Assembly: GCF_024584805.1 (NCBI RefSeq)
Contig: NZ_CP075715.1
Span: forward strand, 3,468,026-3,532,025
Length of the DNA stretch: 64,000 nucleotides
DNA from: Streptomyces sp. FIT100
Lineage (GTDB): Bacteria > Actinomycetota > Actinomycetes > Streptomycetales > Streptomycetaceae
Direction of reading: 5' to 3'
The translations under genes and the position numbers were made by a program. The first letter of the stretch is position 1; every line of letters begins with the position of its first letter. The notes beneath the pieces are model-generated. The model saw only the letters and a list, made by a program, of their open reading frames with translations, had not been told where the DNA came from and made no database searches. Shown here one piece after another: positions 48,356-56,499 of the stretch.

Positions 48356-49651
48356 TCAGGCGCCGGCACCGGCCTTGCGGCGGCGGGCGACGACGACCGC
48401 CCCGGCACCGAGCACGAGGGCCGCGCCGCTCGCGAGGGCGAACTGCGGCATGACGTCGCTCGAACCGGTCGCGGCGAGCGAGCCGTCGCCACCGGTGGTC
48501 CCGTTCGCCGAGGGGGTGGAGGTACCGCCCTGCGGGGTCGGGTCGTTGGGCTCGCCGGGCTCGCCTTCGGCGTCATCGACGTTGCCCGGGTTGCTGCCCT
48601 TGGTCAGGATCTGGAACACGTACTCGTTGATGTCCGGCGAACCGCCGCAGGACTCGTCGTTGTTGTAGTAGTCGGCCGCCACGCCGACAGCGCCCTGACC
48701 GGCCGGGATCTCGGCGTCGATCTTCAGCCGCAGCTTCACGTCCACCGAGGACTTGGCCTTGAGCGAGCCGACGATCGGGCCGGACCTCGGGTCGACGTCC
48801 TCCCAGTCCGGGTTCGCGGCGGTGGACCACTCCAGGTCGAGGTGGGAGTCGAGCTCCTTGACACCCTTCTCGTCGAAGGCGCGGAGACCCACGAACGGGT
48901 ACACCTCGTCCATCGCCTTGCCGGTGCCGTTGGTGACGCGCAGCGTGAAGGCGACCGTCGTACCGCCGACGACCTTCTCCGGAAGACCGGTGACGACGGT
49001 GGTCAGCTTGGGCTCGGCGACGCACTCCGGGAGGGGCTCCTCGCCCGCCTCCTCCTCCGCGTCGGCCAGCGCCTTCTTGGCGGCGTCGAGCTCCTTCTGA
49101 GCCTTCTTCTTCGCCTCCTGGGCGAGGTGGATCTGCCGGGCCGCGGCAACCCGGGCATCGTCCAGGGTCGTGCGCACCTCGACGGCCTTTGCGTCGGCAG
49201 CCGTCTTGGCGTCAGCGGCCGTCTTGGCGGCCTCCTGGGCCACGCCGAGCACCCTGGCGGCCTCGACCCGCTCGTCGTCGGTGGCCTCGGGGTCGGCCAT
49301 GACGGCGTCCACCTTGGCCTGCGCATCCACGACGGCCTGGTCGGCCTCGACCTTGGCCGAGGCGGCCGCCTCGGCGGCCTTCTTCGCCTCGGCGACGGCG
49401 ACCCGGAGCGGGTGGGTCTCCTCATCCAGAGCTTCGAATGCCTTCATGCGCTTGTCGAGCTCGATGACGGCCTCGTCGTACGCCTTCTGCGCGGCGGCGA
49501 CGGCGGCCTTCAGCTCCTCGATCGTCGGCTGCTGCTGCTCGCTCTGCACGGCCGGCTTCTGGTCCGCGAACGCGGGCGCGGCGGAGAGGAGGACGACCGG
49601 GGTGGTCAGGGCGGCGGCTACGGCGGTCGCGAGGACGCGGCGAATCTTCAA
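48356..49651 (-). CDS. LAxTG-anchored coiled-coil surface protein
   Basis: A 431-residue cell-wall protein. A signal peptide (LKIRRVLATAVAAALTTPVV) precedes a long Ala/Glu/Lys-rich coiled coil (about residues 35-205) and a beta-rich domain (TVAFTLRVTNGTGKAMDEVY, GVAADYYNNDESCGGSPDIN). The C-terminus has a Pro/Ser/Thr spacer, the sorting motif LAATG, a hydrophobic helix and RRRKAGAGA. LAxTG is recognised by class E sortases of Streptomyces. The TTG at 49651 was chosen because AGAAGG lies 6 nt upstream. The function may be structural or adhesive. Confidence 0.85.
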   Translation of the reverse strand: MKIRRVLATAVAAALTTPVVLLSAAPAFADQKPAVQSEQQQPTIEELKAAVAAAQKAYDEAVIELDKRMKAFEALDEETHPLRVAVAEAKKAAEAAASAKVEADQAVVDAQAKVDAVMADPEATDDERVEAARVLGVAQEAAKTAADAKTAADAKAVEVRTTLDDARVAAARQIHLAQEAKKKAQKELDAAKKALADAEEEAGEEPLPECVAEPKLTTVVTGLPEKVVGGTTVAFTLRVTNGTGKAMDEVYPFVGLRAFDEKGVKELDSHLDLEWSTAANPDWEDVDPRSGPIVGSLKAKSSVDVKLRLKIDAEIPAGQGAVGVAADYYNNDESCGGSPDINEYVFQILTKGSNPGNVDDAEGEPGEPNDPTPQGGTSTPSANGTTGGDGSLAATGSSDVMPQFALASGAALVLGAGAVVVARRRKAGAGA

Positions 49652-49943
49652 GTGGAACCTTCTCTGGTCGAAGGGTGATCGAGAGCGCGAGGGGCGAGCG
49701 CCTGCGGATCTGCTCACGCGGCGCGTCGACCTTGTGATCGTATGACCAGAACCCGGAAGGGCAACGGGAGTTTTCCGCACTCCTAAGCGGCGGTTGCGAC
49801 GCACCGGCGCAGGAAACGGTCCTAATGCGGACAGTTGCCCACCGAGGCGGCACTTTTTCTGTGGTCCATGTCATCCCAGTCATCCCAGTCACCCCACGCC
49901 CGTCCACGGCGTCCGAGCGCGCCGGGGGGATACACGGCCGCAC
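49652..49943. other. intergenic region upstream of the surface protein gene
   Basis: About 290 bp with no supported gene. It should contain the promoter for the LAATG protein. The short repeat CATCCCAGT occurs twice near 49868-49886. No clear operator was found. Confidence 0.4.
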
Positions 49944-49983
49944 GGGCCCGGCAGGACAGATCGCTTCCGCCGGCCGGGCCCGA
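49944..49983 (-). terminator. terminator after the ABC transporter operon
   Basis: CGGGCCCGGC (49944-49953) pairs with GCCGGGCCCG (49974-49983) around a 20-nt loop, 19 nt past the stop of the ATPase gene on the minus strand. Confidence 0.65.
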
Positions 49984-50002
49984 GGGTTGGGGTCCCCGCC
50001 CC

Positions 50003-50692
50003 TCAGCCGCTCCCCACCGCCTGCACCCTGAGCTCCACCCGGCCCTTCCTGATCGTCGCCACCTTCGGCGCCCGTCGCGCCAGCGCCGAGTCATGGGTGA
50101 CCATGACGAACGTGAGGCCGTTCTCCTCCCACAACCCCTCCAGCAGCTCCATGATCTCGTCGCGCATGGACTCGTCCAGATTGCCCGTCGGTTCGTCGGC
50201 CAGCAGCACCGCCGGCCGCTTCACCAGCGCCCGGGCGATCGCGACCCGCTGCTGCTGGCCGCCCGACAGCTCGCCGGGCAAATGGCCGCGCCGCTCCCCG
50301 AGCCCCACCGAGGCCAGCGCCTCGCCGGCCCGCTCCCGCCGCTCGCGGGCCTTCAGCCCGAGCGGTACGAGCGCGGTCTCCACGTTCTCCTGAGCGGTCA
50401 GCGTCGGCACCAGGTTGAAGCTCTGGAAGACGAAGCCGATCTTCTCCGCCCGTACCCGTGTCAGCCGGGCCTCCGGCAGGGTCGCCAGGTCGACCCCGTC
50501 GAGTACGACGGATCCCGCGCTCGGCCGGTCGAGCCCGCCGAGCATCTGGAGCAGCGTGGACTTGCCGCCGCCCGTGGGGCCCTGGATGACCAGCCGCCCG
50601 CCGTCCTCGATGGTCAGGTCGACCCCGTCGAGGGCCTGGATGGTGTCCTTGCCGCGCCGATAGCGCTTGGCGACACCGGTGAGTTCGTACAT
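50003..50692 (-). CDS. ABC transporter ATP-binding protein (MacB/LolD-like)
   Basis: A 229-residue ATPase: Walker A GPTGGGKSTL, Q-loop VFQSFNLVPTLTAQENVE, signature LSGGQQQR, Walker B AVLLADEPTGNLDES, and the H-loop VMVTHDSALARR. ATPases of this group partner FtsX/MacB-type permeases and power mechanotransmission or lipoprotein/peptide export rather than import. The permease gene lies 47 bp upstream in the same operon. Confidence 0.92.
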   Translation of the reverse strand: MYELTGVAKRYRRGKDTIQALDGVDLTIEDGGRLVIQGPTGGGKSTLLQMLGGLDRPSAGSVVLDGVDLATLPEARLTRVRAEKIGFVFQSFNLVPTLTAQENVETALVPLGLKARERRERAGEALASVGLGERRGHLPGELSGGQQQRVAIARALVKRPAVLLADEPTGNLDESMRDEIMELLEGLWEENGLTFVMVTHDSALARRAPKVATIRKGRVELRVQAVGSG

Positions 50693-50739
50693 CGTCGGTC
50701 AACTCCTGTGATACGTAAGAGAATTCGGGATGCCGGGGG

Positions 50740-52206
50740 CTACTCGACGCGGCGCAGTGCGTCCGCAGGCCGCAGCCGCGACGCCCGCCAACCGCCGAAT
50801 CCGCCCGCGATCAGCCCGCCGGCGACGGCGAGGGCGACGGCCAGCCCGATGGTGGTCAGCGACACGGGGGCCGTCAGTGCGATGTCGAGGGCCTTCGACG
50901 CGCTCTCCCGGGCGGCCCCGCCCGGCCCGCCGGCGAGCATCCGGCCACCACCACCGCCGCCCAGGCTCTGCGGGCCCCCGCCGGCCCCCAACTGCGCGGT
51001 GAGCGTGGGGCTGAACGCCGTGATCGCCCATGCGCCGGCCAGCCCGACACCGATGCCGAGGGCGCCGCCGATCAGCCCGTTCACCAGTGCCTCACCGGCC
51101 ACCTGCCCGGTGACCCGGCGGCTCTTCCACCCCAGCGCCTTCAGCGTGCCGAACTCCCGCACCCGCCGGCTCACCGCCGCCGACGTCAGCAGCCCTGCCA
51201 CCAGGAATGCCGCCGCGAGCACCACGATCGACAGCCACTTGCCGACGCCGGAGGCGAGGTCCGACGCGGTCGACAGCGAGCCGGAGACCGTCTGCGCCAG
51301 ATCGGAGGAGGTCGTCACCGTCGTGCCGGGGATGTTCTTCTGGATGGTGTCCTTCACCCCGTCGATGCGCTGCGAGTCGGCCGCCTGCACATAGACCGTG
51401 GTGACCTTGTCCTTCGCGTCGGCCAGCGTCTGCGCCTGCGCGAGCGGCAGATAGACGTTGGCGGCCGCGTCGCCGCTGTCCGCCGTCGCGATGCCGATGA
51501 TGCTGTACTTCGTCCCGGAGATCGTCAGCGTCCCGCCGACCGAGAGCTTCTGCTCCTTCGCGTACGCGCTGTCGACGACGGCGACCTTCGCGTCGGTCTC
51601 CGACTCCTTGAACGTACGCCCGGACGTGATCTTCGACGAGGTCAGCGGCCCGAGCGTCTGACGCGCGACGTCGGTCCCGTACACGGAGTACGAGTTGACG
51701 TCGAAGTCGGCCCCACCACCGCGCACCTCCCCGGTCGGCGGACCGCCCCGCATGGTCTTCCCCCCGGAGTCCTGCTTGAACTCCCCGCGCCTGAACTCCC
51801 CGTCGACCTTCACGACCCGTACGTTCAGCCCTCCGACGGCGTCCGCGACCCCGTCCTGCTCGGCGACCTGCGCAACGGTCGACGCCGCGAGCGCCTCGAA
51901 CCCCTCGACCATGACGAGGTCCTGGCTCTGCTCACCGTCGCCCTCTTCCTTCGCGTCGAACTGGAAGCGCGGCCGCCGCACCGTCTCCCCCTCCCCCTCC
52001 CCCGGCGGCGGCGCGGCCTTGGTGACCGTCATATCGGTCCCGAGCCCGTACAGCGACTCCAGCACTTTCCCCTGCGCCTGGTTCATCCCGGCGGAGACCG
52101 AGCTGACGACGATGACGAGGGCGATCCCGAGAGCAAGCCCCGAGGCGACGACGAGCGCCGCCTTCCTGCGGCGGCGCAGTTCGCGCCTGAGGTAGGTGAA
52201 GAACAT
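50740..52206 (-). CDS. FtsX/MacB-type ABC permease
   Basis: A 488-residue permease. An N-terminal helix (ALVVASGLALGIALVIVVSS) is followed by a large extracytoplasmic domain (about residues 45-320) and three C-terminal helices with the FtsX motif RRVREFGTLKALGWKSRRV. A Gly-rich insert (GPQSLGGGGGGRMLAG) lies between the last helices. The layout is MacB-like, so it likely exports a peptide or transmits a signal. It is 47 bp upstream of its ATPase. ATG 52206 is the start. Confidence 0.9.
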   Translation of the reverse strand: MFFTYLRRELRRRRKAALVVASGLALGIALVIVVSSVSAGMNQAQGKVLESLYGLGTDMTVTKAAPPPGEGEGETVRRPRFQFDAKEEGDGEQSQDLVMVEGFEALAASTVAQVAEQDGVADAVGGLNVRVVKVDGEFRRGEFKQDSGGKTMRGGPPTGEVRGGGADFDVNSYSVYGTDVARQTLGPLTSSKITSGRTFKESETDAKVAVVDSAYAKEQKLSVGGTLTISGTKYSIIGIATADSGDAAANVYLPLAQAQTLADAKDKVTTVYVQAADSQRIDGVKDTIQKNIPGTTVTTSSDLAQTVSGSLSTASDLASGVGKWLSIVVLAAAFLVAGLLTSAAVSRRVREFGTLKALGWKSRRVTGQVAGEALVNGLIGGALGIGVGLAGAWAITAFSPTLTAQLGAGGGPQSLGGGGGGRMLAGGPGGAARESASKALDIALTAPVSLTTIGLAVALAVAGGLIAGGFGGWRASRLRPADALRRVE

Positions 52207-52316
52207 GGCGCGAAAGCTAGGTACGCGGTGTGAGGGTGGGTTAAGTCCCGGATGAGAGGCGCATGAGTGTTGGCCGGACGGCCCGTCGACCGCACGGTCC
52301 GCTTCACCGCGGGCCC

Positions 52317-53102
52317 TTAGGACGCGCCTGGCCTCAGCCCGATGACGACGGTGGCGTACAGCTCGTCGCAGACGGCGACGTGTGGCACGAGACCGCTGCG
52401 GCCGACGGCCTCGACCGCGTCTGCCGCCTGCCGCTCGCTCGTCTCGAAGAGCAGCACCCCACCGGGCGCCAGCCACTCCCCCGCCTCCCCGGTCACCCGC
52501 CGCAGGACGTCCAGCCCGTCCGCGCCGCCGTCGAGCGCGACGAGCGGCTCGTGCACGCGGGCCTCGGCGGGCAGGAGGCCGACCTCCTCGGTGGGTACGT
52601 ACGGCACGTTGGCGGCGAGGATGTCGACACGCCCGCGCAGGCCGTCGGGCAGCGCCGCGAACAGGTCCCCTTCGTACACGCGCCCGCGCCCGGACACATT
52701 CCGCCGCGCGCACCGCACGGCCACCGTGTCGACGTCGGCGGCGTGCAGCTCCACCCCCGGAAGCCCGGCGGCCAGCGCGGCCCCCACCGCCCCCGACCCG
52801 CAGCACAGGTCGACGACGACACCCGCGTCCGGCCGGGCGCCGACGGCCTGCCGTACCAGGAACTCCGTACGACGCCGCGGCACGAACACACCCCCGTCCA
52901 CGGCGATCCGCAGCCCGCAGAACTCGGCCCAGCCGAGCACGTGTTCAAGGGGATGCCCGTCGACACGTCTGCCCACCATGGCGGCGAGTTCGGCGTCCGT
53001 ACGGGCGGTGGCGAGGATCAGCCCGGCCTCGTCCTCGGCGAAGACGCACCCGGCGGTGCGAAGACGGGTGACGACGGCTGAAGGGTCAGAAAAGGAGAAC
53101 AA
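52317..53102 (-). CDS. HemK-like N5-glutamine methyltransferase
   Basis: A 261-residue class I SAM methyltransferase. Motif I is VVVDLCCGSGAVGAALA; the catalytic motif is NVPY (in LAANVPYVPTEEVG) where HemK/PrmC has NPPY. The PrmC-like substrate motif GVFVPRRRTEFLV precedes it. This subgroup is annotated as putative protein-glutamine methyltransferase and differs from the true release-factor enzyme. The TTG at 53102 has GAGAGG 6 nt upstream; no other start fits. A short leader ORF and a hairpin lie before it. Confidence 0.85.
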   Translation of the reverse strand: MFSFSDPSAVVTRLRTAGCVFAEDEAGLILATARTDAELAAMVGRRVDGHPLEHVLGWAEFCGLRIAVDGGVFVPRRRTEFLVRQAVGARPDAGVVVDLCCGSGAVGAALAAGLPGVELHAADVDTVAVRCARRNVSGRGRVYEGDLFAALPDGLRGRVDILAANVPYVPTEEVGLLPAEARVHEPLVALDGGADGLDVLRRVTGEAGEWLAPGGVLLFETSERQAADAVEAVGRSGLVPHVAVCDELYATVVIGLRPGAS

Positions 53103-53136
53103 CGGGAGCCTCTCGGAAATCCGAACGGGGCTCCTC
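53103..53136 (-). promoter_or_regulatory. hairpin covering the methyltransferase ribosome site
   Basis: On the minus strand GGAGCC and GGCTCC (with inner CGGA and TCCG) fold into one stem whose right arm contains part of the GAGAGG Shine-Dalgarno of the methyltransferase TTG start. This could control translation. Confidence 0.45.
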
Positions 53137-53147
53137 TCACGCGCTCT

Positions 53148-53201
53148 CTACGACGACGCGGAGGCGAGCACCCGGCCTGCAACAGCGGTAATGGGTCTCA
53201 C
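53148..53201 (-). CDS. possible 17-residue leader peptide
   Basis: A small ORF, VRPITAVAGRVLASASS, starts at GTG 53201 and stops 46 nt before the methyltransferase start. A perfect AGGAGG lies just upstream, though very close to the GTG. Together with the hairpin over the next ribosome site it resembles a leader-peptide attenuator as in erm genes. It is too short for a family match. Confidence 0.35.
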   Translation of the reverse strand: MRPITAVAGRVLASASS

Positions 53202-53297
53202 CTCCTGTGTCCCTGGTCCGTGTACGGCTGAGGCCGCCACCTTACCCCGCGCCGGGGCCGCCGAGGCCCTGGTTCAGCGGCACTCTGTTGTCCGCTC

Positions 53298-53714
53298 TCA
53301 GCGCGGCCCATCGTGCACGTTGTGCTGCTGGAGTTCGACGGCGAAGCGGGCGGCGGTCACGAAATCCTTGTCGTCGTGAAGAACGATGAGGCCGTGATGA
53401 GCAGCGGTCGCACAGACCAGGAGATCGACAGCCGACAACGCCTGATGGGCTCCGCGCTCCGCAGCCCGGCGCTGGAGTCCGCCGACCCACTGCGCCGCTC
53501 CTTTGGGGAGGGATGCGTCCTCGTAGAGATCGTCGAACATCGAGCTGCGCTCCTCGTACTCCGTGAGGTCACGTGCCGACTTCAGGAACTCCGCCCGCTG
53601 CGGGTAGCAGGAACGAATGTCCCCGTCCATGGCTGTTTCCCGCCAGGCAGAACGGAGCCTCTCGTCACGCAGCAAGCGCCATAAGGCAGACGAGTCGAGC
53701 AGATAGACGCTCAC
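53298..53714 (-). CDS. vapC: VapC-type PIN-domain toxin
   Basis: A 138-residue PIN nuclease. Acidic residues that would bind Mg lie in VYLLDSSALWRLL (Asp 7), SAVDLLVCATAAHHGL and VLHDDKDFVTAA. Such toxins cut tRNA, rRNA or mRNA. The start is GTG 53714, overlapping the antitoxin stop by 4 nt (GTGA). It lies in the accessory stretch at 53-60 kb. Confidence 0.88.
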   Translation of the reverse strand: MSVYLLDSSALWRLLRDERLRSAWRETAMDGDIRSCYPQRAEFLKSARDLTEYEERSSMFDDLYEDASLPKGAAQWVGGLQRRAAERGAHQALSAVDLLVCATAAHHGLIVLHDDKDFVTAARFAVELQQHNVHDGPR

Positions 53715-53935
53715 CGAGGACCCTCACCCTTCTCAGCCTTATGTGCAGCCTCGGCTCCTTCGAGGTCCCAGCCCTGCGCGAGCTCGAAGTATCTGTCATA
53801 CGCGGCAGCACGCAGCAGGCGCTTGTTGTACTCCTCCAGCGCCTTCGCAACGGCAGCCGTCTTGGTCCGGTGGCCGCCCAGCCGCTTGGCCGTCTCCAAG
53901 GCCTCGTCATCGATGTCGATGTGCGTCAGGGACAT
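53711..53935 (-). CDS. vapB: VapB-type antitoxin
   Basis: A 74-residue protein. MSLTHIDIDDEALETAKRLG and GHRTKTAAVAKALEEYNKRL form the VapB ribbon-helix-helix DNA-binding part (Pfam VapB_antitoxin); the C-terminal LAQGWDLEGAEAAHKAEKG wraps the toxin. ATG 53935 follows GAGG. Two TGTACA palindromes upstream are likely autoregulatory sites. The frame continues to 54118 but without family similarity. Confidence 0.88.
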   Translation of the reverse strand: MSLTHIDIDDEALETAKRLGGHRTKTAAVAKALEEYNKRLLRAAAYDRYFELAQGWDLEGAEAAHKAEKGEGPR

Positions 53936-53950
53936 CTCGACCTCGCATTC

Positions 53951-53989
53951 TGTACATGAATAGGACCTTGCCGCCCCTCTGAGTGTACA
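53951..53989. promoter_or_regulatory. paired TGTACA palindromes before vapB
   Basis: TGTACA occurs at 53951-53956 and 53984-53989, 33 bp apart (three helical turns). The stretch is AT-rich for this genome and holds the likely vapB promoter, so it is a good VapBC operator. Confidence 0.5.
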
Positions 53990-54021
53990 TACGAGGGATA
54001 CCTTCGTCAGGACATGTCCAT

Positions 54022-54225
54022 TCACGGCAGCCGTCCTTCCCGGTTCCGCTCCCTGACCCGCGCCCGCAGCACCTCGCCCGGTGGTGCCGGCCGCAGCGCG
54101 TCCGGCGGGCAGTCCCACTCCCGCCCGCCGCCCGGCGGCCGCAGCTGTACGTACGGACCTTCGCGCCCCATGACCCGCCCGATGCGCCCGTCGCGCGCGT
54201 CGACCACGAAGTCGCCCGCCTTCAC
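54022..54225 (-). CDS. small protein, unknown
   Basis: A 67-residue protein: VKAGDFVVDARDGRIGRVMG, REGPYVQLRPPGGGREWDC. The pattern is an SH3-like beta-barrel with a conserved WDCPPDALRPA stretch often found next to XRE-DUF397 genes in Streptomyces. The start GTG 54225 overlaps the preceding stop by 4 nt (GTGA). Function unknown. Confidence 0.75.
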   Translation of the reverse strand: MKAGDFVVDARDGRIGRVMGREGPYVQLRPPGGGREWDCPPDALRPAPPGEVLRARVRERNREGRLP

Positions 54226-54443
54226 CGCTTGCGCCCCTCGTGCAGGACGACGGCCAGCCGCAGCGCCGTGTCCAGGTTGCAGCGGCCGAGCTCGACGAGC
54301 GGACACGTCTCCGAGTCGCCCGCCAGCGACACGAGGTCGACCCGCAGGGACGGCAGGGTCACGCCCGCCCCGTCGAGCTCGCCCCGCAGGTGTGCCACGA
54401 CTTCCTCCGCGGCCCGCAGCCGCTCCGCCGATCGCATCGCCAT
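54222..54443 (-). CDS. small protein, unknown
   Basis: A 73-residue protein: MAMRSAERLRAAEEVVAHLR, GVTLPSLRVDLVSLAGDSE, then CPLVELGRCNLDTALRLAVV. It is mostly helical with two Cys. It is coupled to the 54022-54225 gene. Divergent from the XRE regulator gene, which it often accompanies. Function unknown. Confidence 0.75.
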   Translation of the reverse strand: MAMRSAERLRAAEEVVAHLRGELDGAGVTLPSLRVDLVSLAGDSETCPLVELGRCNLDTALRLAVVLHEGRKR

Positions 54444-54455
54444 GACCTGGCACCT

Positions 54456-54490
54456 CCACGCTGAGTGTTCGCTTTCCGCACACAGCGTGG
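54456..54490. promoter_or_regulatory. inverted repeat in the XRE divergent promoter
   Basis: CCACGCTG (54456-54463) and CAGCGTGG (54483-54490) are perfect 8-bp arms with 19 nt between them, in the 113-bp gap between divergent genes. They may be bound by the XRE regulator. Confidence 0.45.
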
Positions 54491-54556
54491 CGATGCGTCG
54501 CTACCGTGAACAGGGACACAGGCCCAACAACCCCACATGTGCGACCTGGAGTTGAC

Positions 54557-55399
54557 ATGCCCGGCCCGAAGGACCTAGATCCGTCCACCTCTCCCCGCGC
54601 CCTGCTCGGCGCGGAGCTCCGCCACGCCCGCGAGAAGGCGGGCCTGAGCCAGCGCGAGCTGGGCGAGCCGCTGTTCGTGAGCGCGTCGTTCATCGGCCAG
54701 CTGGAGGCGGGTACGCGCCGGATGCTGCCCGACATCGCGCACCGCATCGACGACATACTCGGCACGGACGGCTTCTTCGAGCGCAACTGCAAGGCAGCGA
54801 ACAGGTCGAAGTACCCGGACCACTTCGCCGAGGCGGCGGAGGCGGAAGCGATCGCGACGGCGATCAGGGAGTACGCGCCGCTGCTGATCCCCGGCCTGTT
54901 GCAGACGGAGGCGTACGCGCGGGCGGTGTTCCGGGCGTACCAGCCGACGGCGCCGGAGGAGGTCATCGACGGGCTGGTGGAGAACCGGCTGGACCGGGCA
55001 CGGCTGCTCGACGATCCAACAAAGCCTCAGTTGTGGGCGGTCCTTGACGAGGCGGTGCTGCGCAGGAAGGTGGGCAGCCCGGCGGCGATGGCGGAGGCGT
55101 TGCGCCATGTGACGGTGATGGCGCGACGGCACCGGATCATCGTGCAGGTGCTGCAGTTCGCGGCGGGCGCGCACGCAGCCATGACCGGCTCCTTGAAGCT
55201 GATGTCTTTCGAGGACGCACCACCGCTTACGTATCTCCAGGGGCCGGAGACAGGCCGCCTGGAGGACGACCCGGCCACTGTCACCCGGCACGAACTGACC
55301 TACGATTTGCTCGCGGCCAGCGCGCTCTCCCCAGCCGAATCCCTGGCCCTGATCGAATCGGTGGCGGAGGATTACGCACATGCAGATCAGCAGCCTTGA
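54557..55399 (+). CDS. XRE-family regulator with DUF5753 domain
   Basis: A 280-residue protein. The helix-turn-helix is at about residues 17-70 (RHAREKAGLSQRELGEPLFV, SASFIGQLEAGTRRML). The C-terminal DUF5753 domain contains LLIPGLLQTEAYARAVFRAY, ENRLDRARLLDD and ALSPAESLALIESVA. Streptomyces carries many such genes, each with a small DUF397 partner; some control development (WhiJ-like). ATG 54557 was chosen; 54506 is an alternative. Its 3' end overlaps the DUF397 gene by 20 nt. Confidence 0.9.
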   Translation: MPGPKDLDPSTSPRALLGAELRHAREKAGLSQRELGEPLFVSASFIGQLEAGTRRMLPDIAHRIDDILGTDGFFERNCKAANRSKYPDHFAEAAEAEAIATAIREYAPLLIPGLLQTEAYARAVFRAYQPTAPEEVIDGLVENRLDRARLLDDPTKPQLWAVLDEAVLRRKVGSPAAMAEALRHVTVMARRHRIIVQVLQFAAGAHAAMTGSLKLMSFEDAPPLTYLQGPETGRLEDDPATVTRHELTYDLLAASALSPAESLALIESVAEDYAHADQQP

Positions 55400-55628
55400 T
55401 TGGCGCAAGTCCAGCTACAGCGGCGGCGACGGCGGCGACTGCGTGGAAGTCGGCCGGTGGCGCAAGTCGACCTACAGCGGTGGCGACGGTGCCGACTGCC
55501 TCGAAGTCTCCGACGCCCACCCCGGCCTCGTCCCCGTCCGCGACTCCAAGAACCCCGGCGGCCCGAAGCTCGCGTTCCAGGCCGCCGCCTGGTCCGTCTT
55601 CGTAACGGGGCTCAAGCAGCGCCGCTGA
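55380..55628 (+). CDS. DUF397 protein with duplicated N-terminal motif
   Basis: An 82-residue partner of the XRE regulator. The DUF397 signature is usually a single WRKSSYSGGxGGxCVEV. Here it occurs twice in a row: WRKSSYSGGDGGDCVEV and WRKSTYSGGDGADCLEV, then the normal end VRDSKNPGGPKLAFQAAAW. The duplication adds about 19 residues. ATG 55380 lies inside the XRE gene, so the two are coupled. Confidence 0.88.
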   Translation: MQISSLDWRKSSYSGGDGGDCVEVGRWRKSTYSGGDGADCLEVSDAHPGLVPVRDSKNPGGPKLAFQAAAWSVFVTGLKQRR

Positions 55629-55633
55629 AAAGC

Positions 55634-56185
55634 TCAGTGACCCGCGAGGAGCTTCACGGCCACCACGCTCACGCCGATCGCGGTGTCGACGAGCCCTGAA
55701 ATCAGCGCGCTCAGCCGCCCGTTGCCCATGCCAAGACCCGTTCGCCAGCCCCACACGAACAGGGTGGCGACCTCGACCCCGGCGCTGACCAGCAGGGCGG
55801 TCTCCAGCTCCAGGAAGCCGAGCGCCGAGGCGCCGATCAGCACCAGCGGGCCCACCGCGGTGAGCAGCAGGGGGCTGGAGACGTGCAGGGCGGTGCGGAT
55901 CTCCGGCCAGGTCGCGTTGCGGCCGGTCAGCGCGCGGTGGGACTGCTCGTCGGCGACGAGTGTGGCCAGCCAGACCCCGAGCGCGGTCACGGCCACGGTG
56001 AGCGCCGATTCGGTGTGCTCGGGATGGTCCGTCTCGGCCAGCGCGACCACGACGGCGGTCAGGGTGATGGTCGCGTAGATCCGTTCCTTGAGCCGTGCGG
56101 CGACGGTCTCACCCGCGCGGGCGGCGGTGGCGGGAACGCCGTCCGGAGTCATCGCCGGGCCGCTCTGCTGTTCCGAATCCACCAC
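55634..56185 (-). CDS. multi-pass membrane protein, unknown
   Basis: A 183-residue protein with four to five helices: IYATITLTAVVVALAE, ALTVAVTALGVWLATLVADE, LLLTAVGPLVLIGASALGFL, and VSAGVEVATLFVWGW. Short polar loops include DEQSHRALTGRNATWPEI. The GTG at 56185 begins a polar head. It is convergent with the DUF397 gene, 5 bp between stops. No family was recognised. Confidence 0.75.
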   Translation of the reverse strand: MVDSEQQSGPAMTPDGVPATAARAGETVAARLKERIYATITLTAVVVALAETDHPEHTESALTVAVTALGVWLATLVADEQSHRALTGRNATWPEIRTALHVSSPLLLTAVGPLVLIGASALGFLELETALLVSAGVEVATLFVWGWRTGLGMGNGRLSALISGLVDTAIGVSVVAVKLLAGH

Positions 56186-56499
56186 GTATCACCCGAACCT
56201 TCCGATGACACACCGTAAGCGGCCTCCGGAGCTTTCACCGCCCTCACACGGCAGGCGTTGGGCCGGTCGAGGGACCCGCCGACCGTCGGTCGGAGCTTGA
56301 GCCTCGGGCTCCGAACGCCTTGTTCAAGGAATGGTTTCAGGGCCTCAACCCACCCGCCCACCCTTGCCAGTTGACTATGTGCGACGAACTTGCCACGCAG
56401 GGTGGCGACGCTCTAGCGTGTCCGGAAAACGAACAGCCCCCGTCAGGTGCGGGAACACCTGCGGGGGCTTGACCACCAAGATCGGTAAGGTCGATCCAG
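56186..56499. promoter_or_regulatory. 314-bp gap with a bulged hairpin
   Basis: No gene is visible. AGCCCCCG(T)CAGGTG (56434 onward) pairs with CACCTGCGGGGGCT ending near 56470, an imperfect stem 30 nt before the next ATG. It may be a leader hairpin for the downstream gene. Confidence 0.45.
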
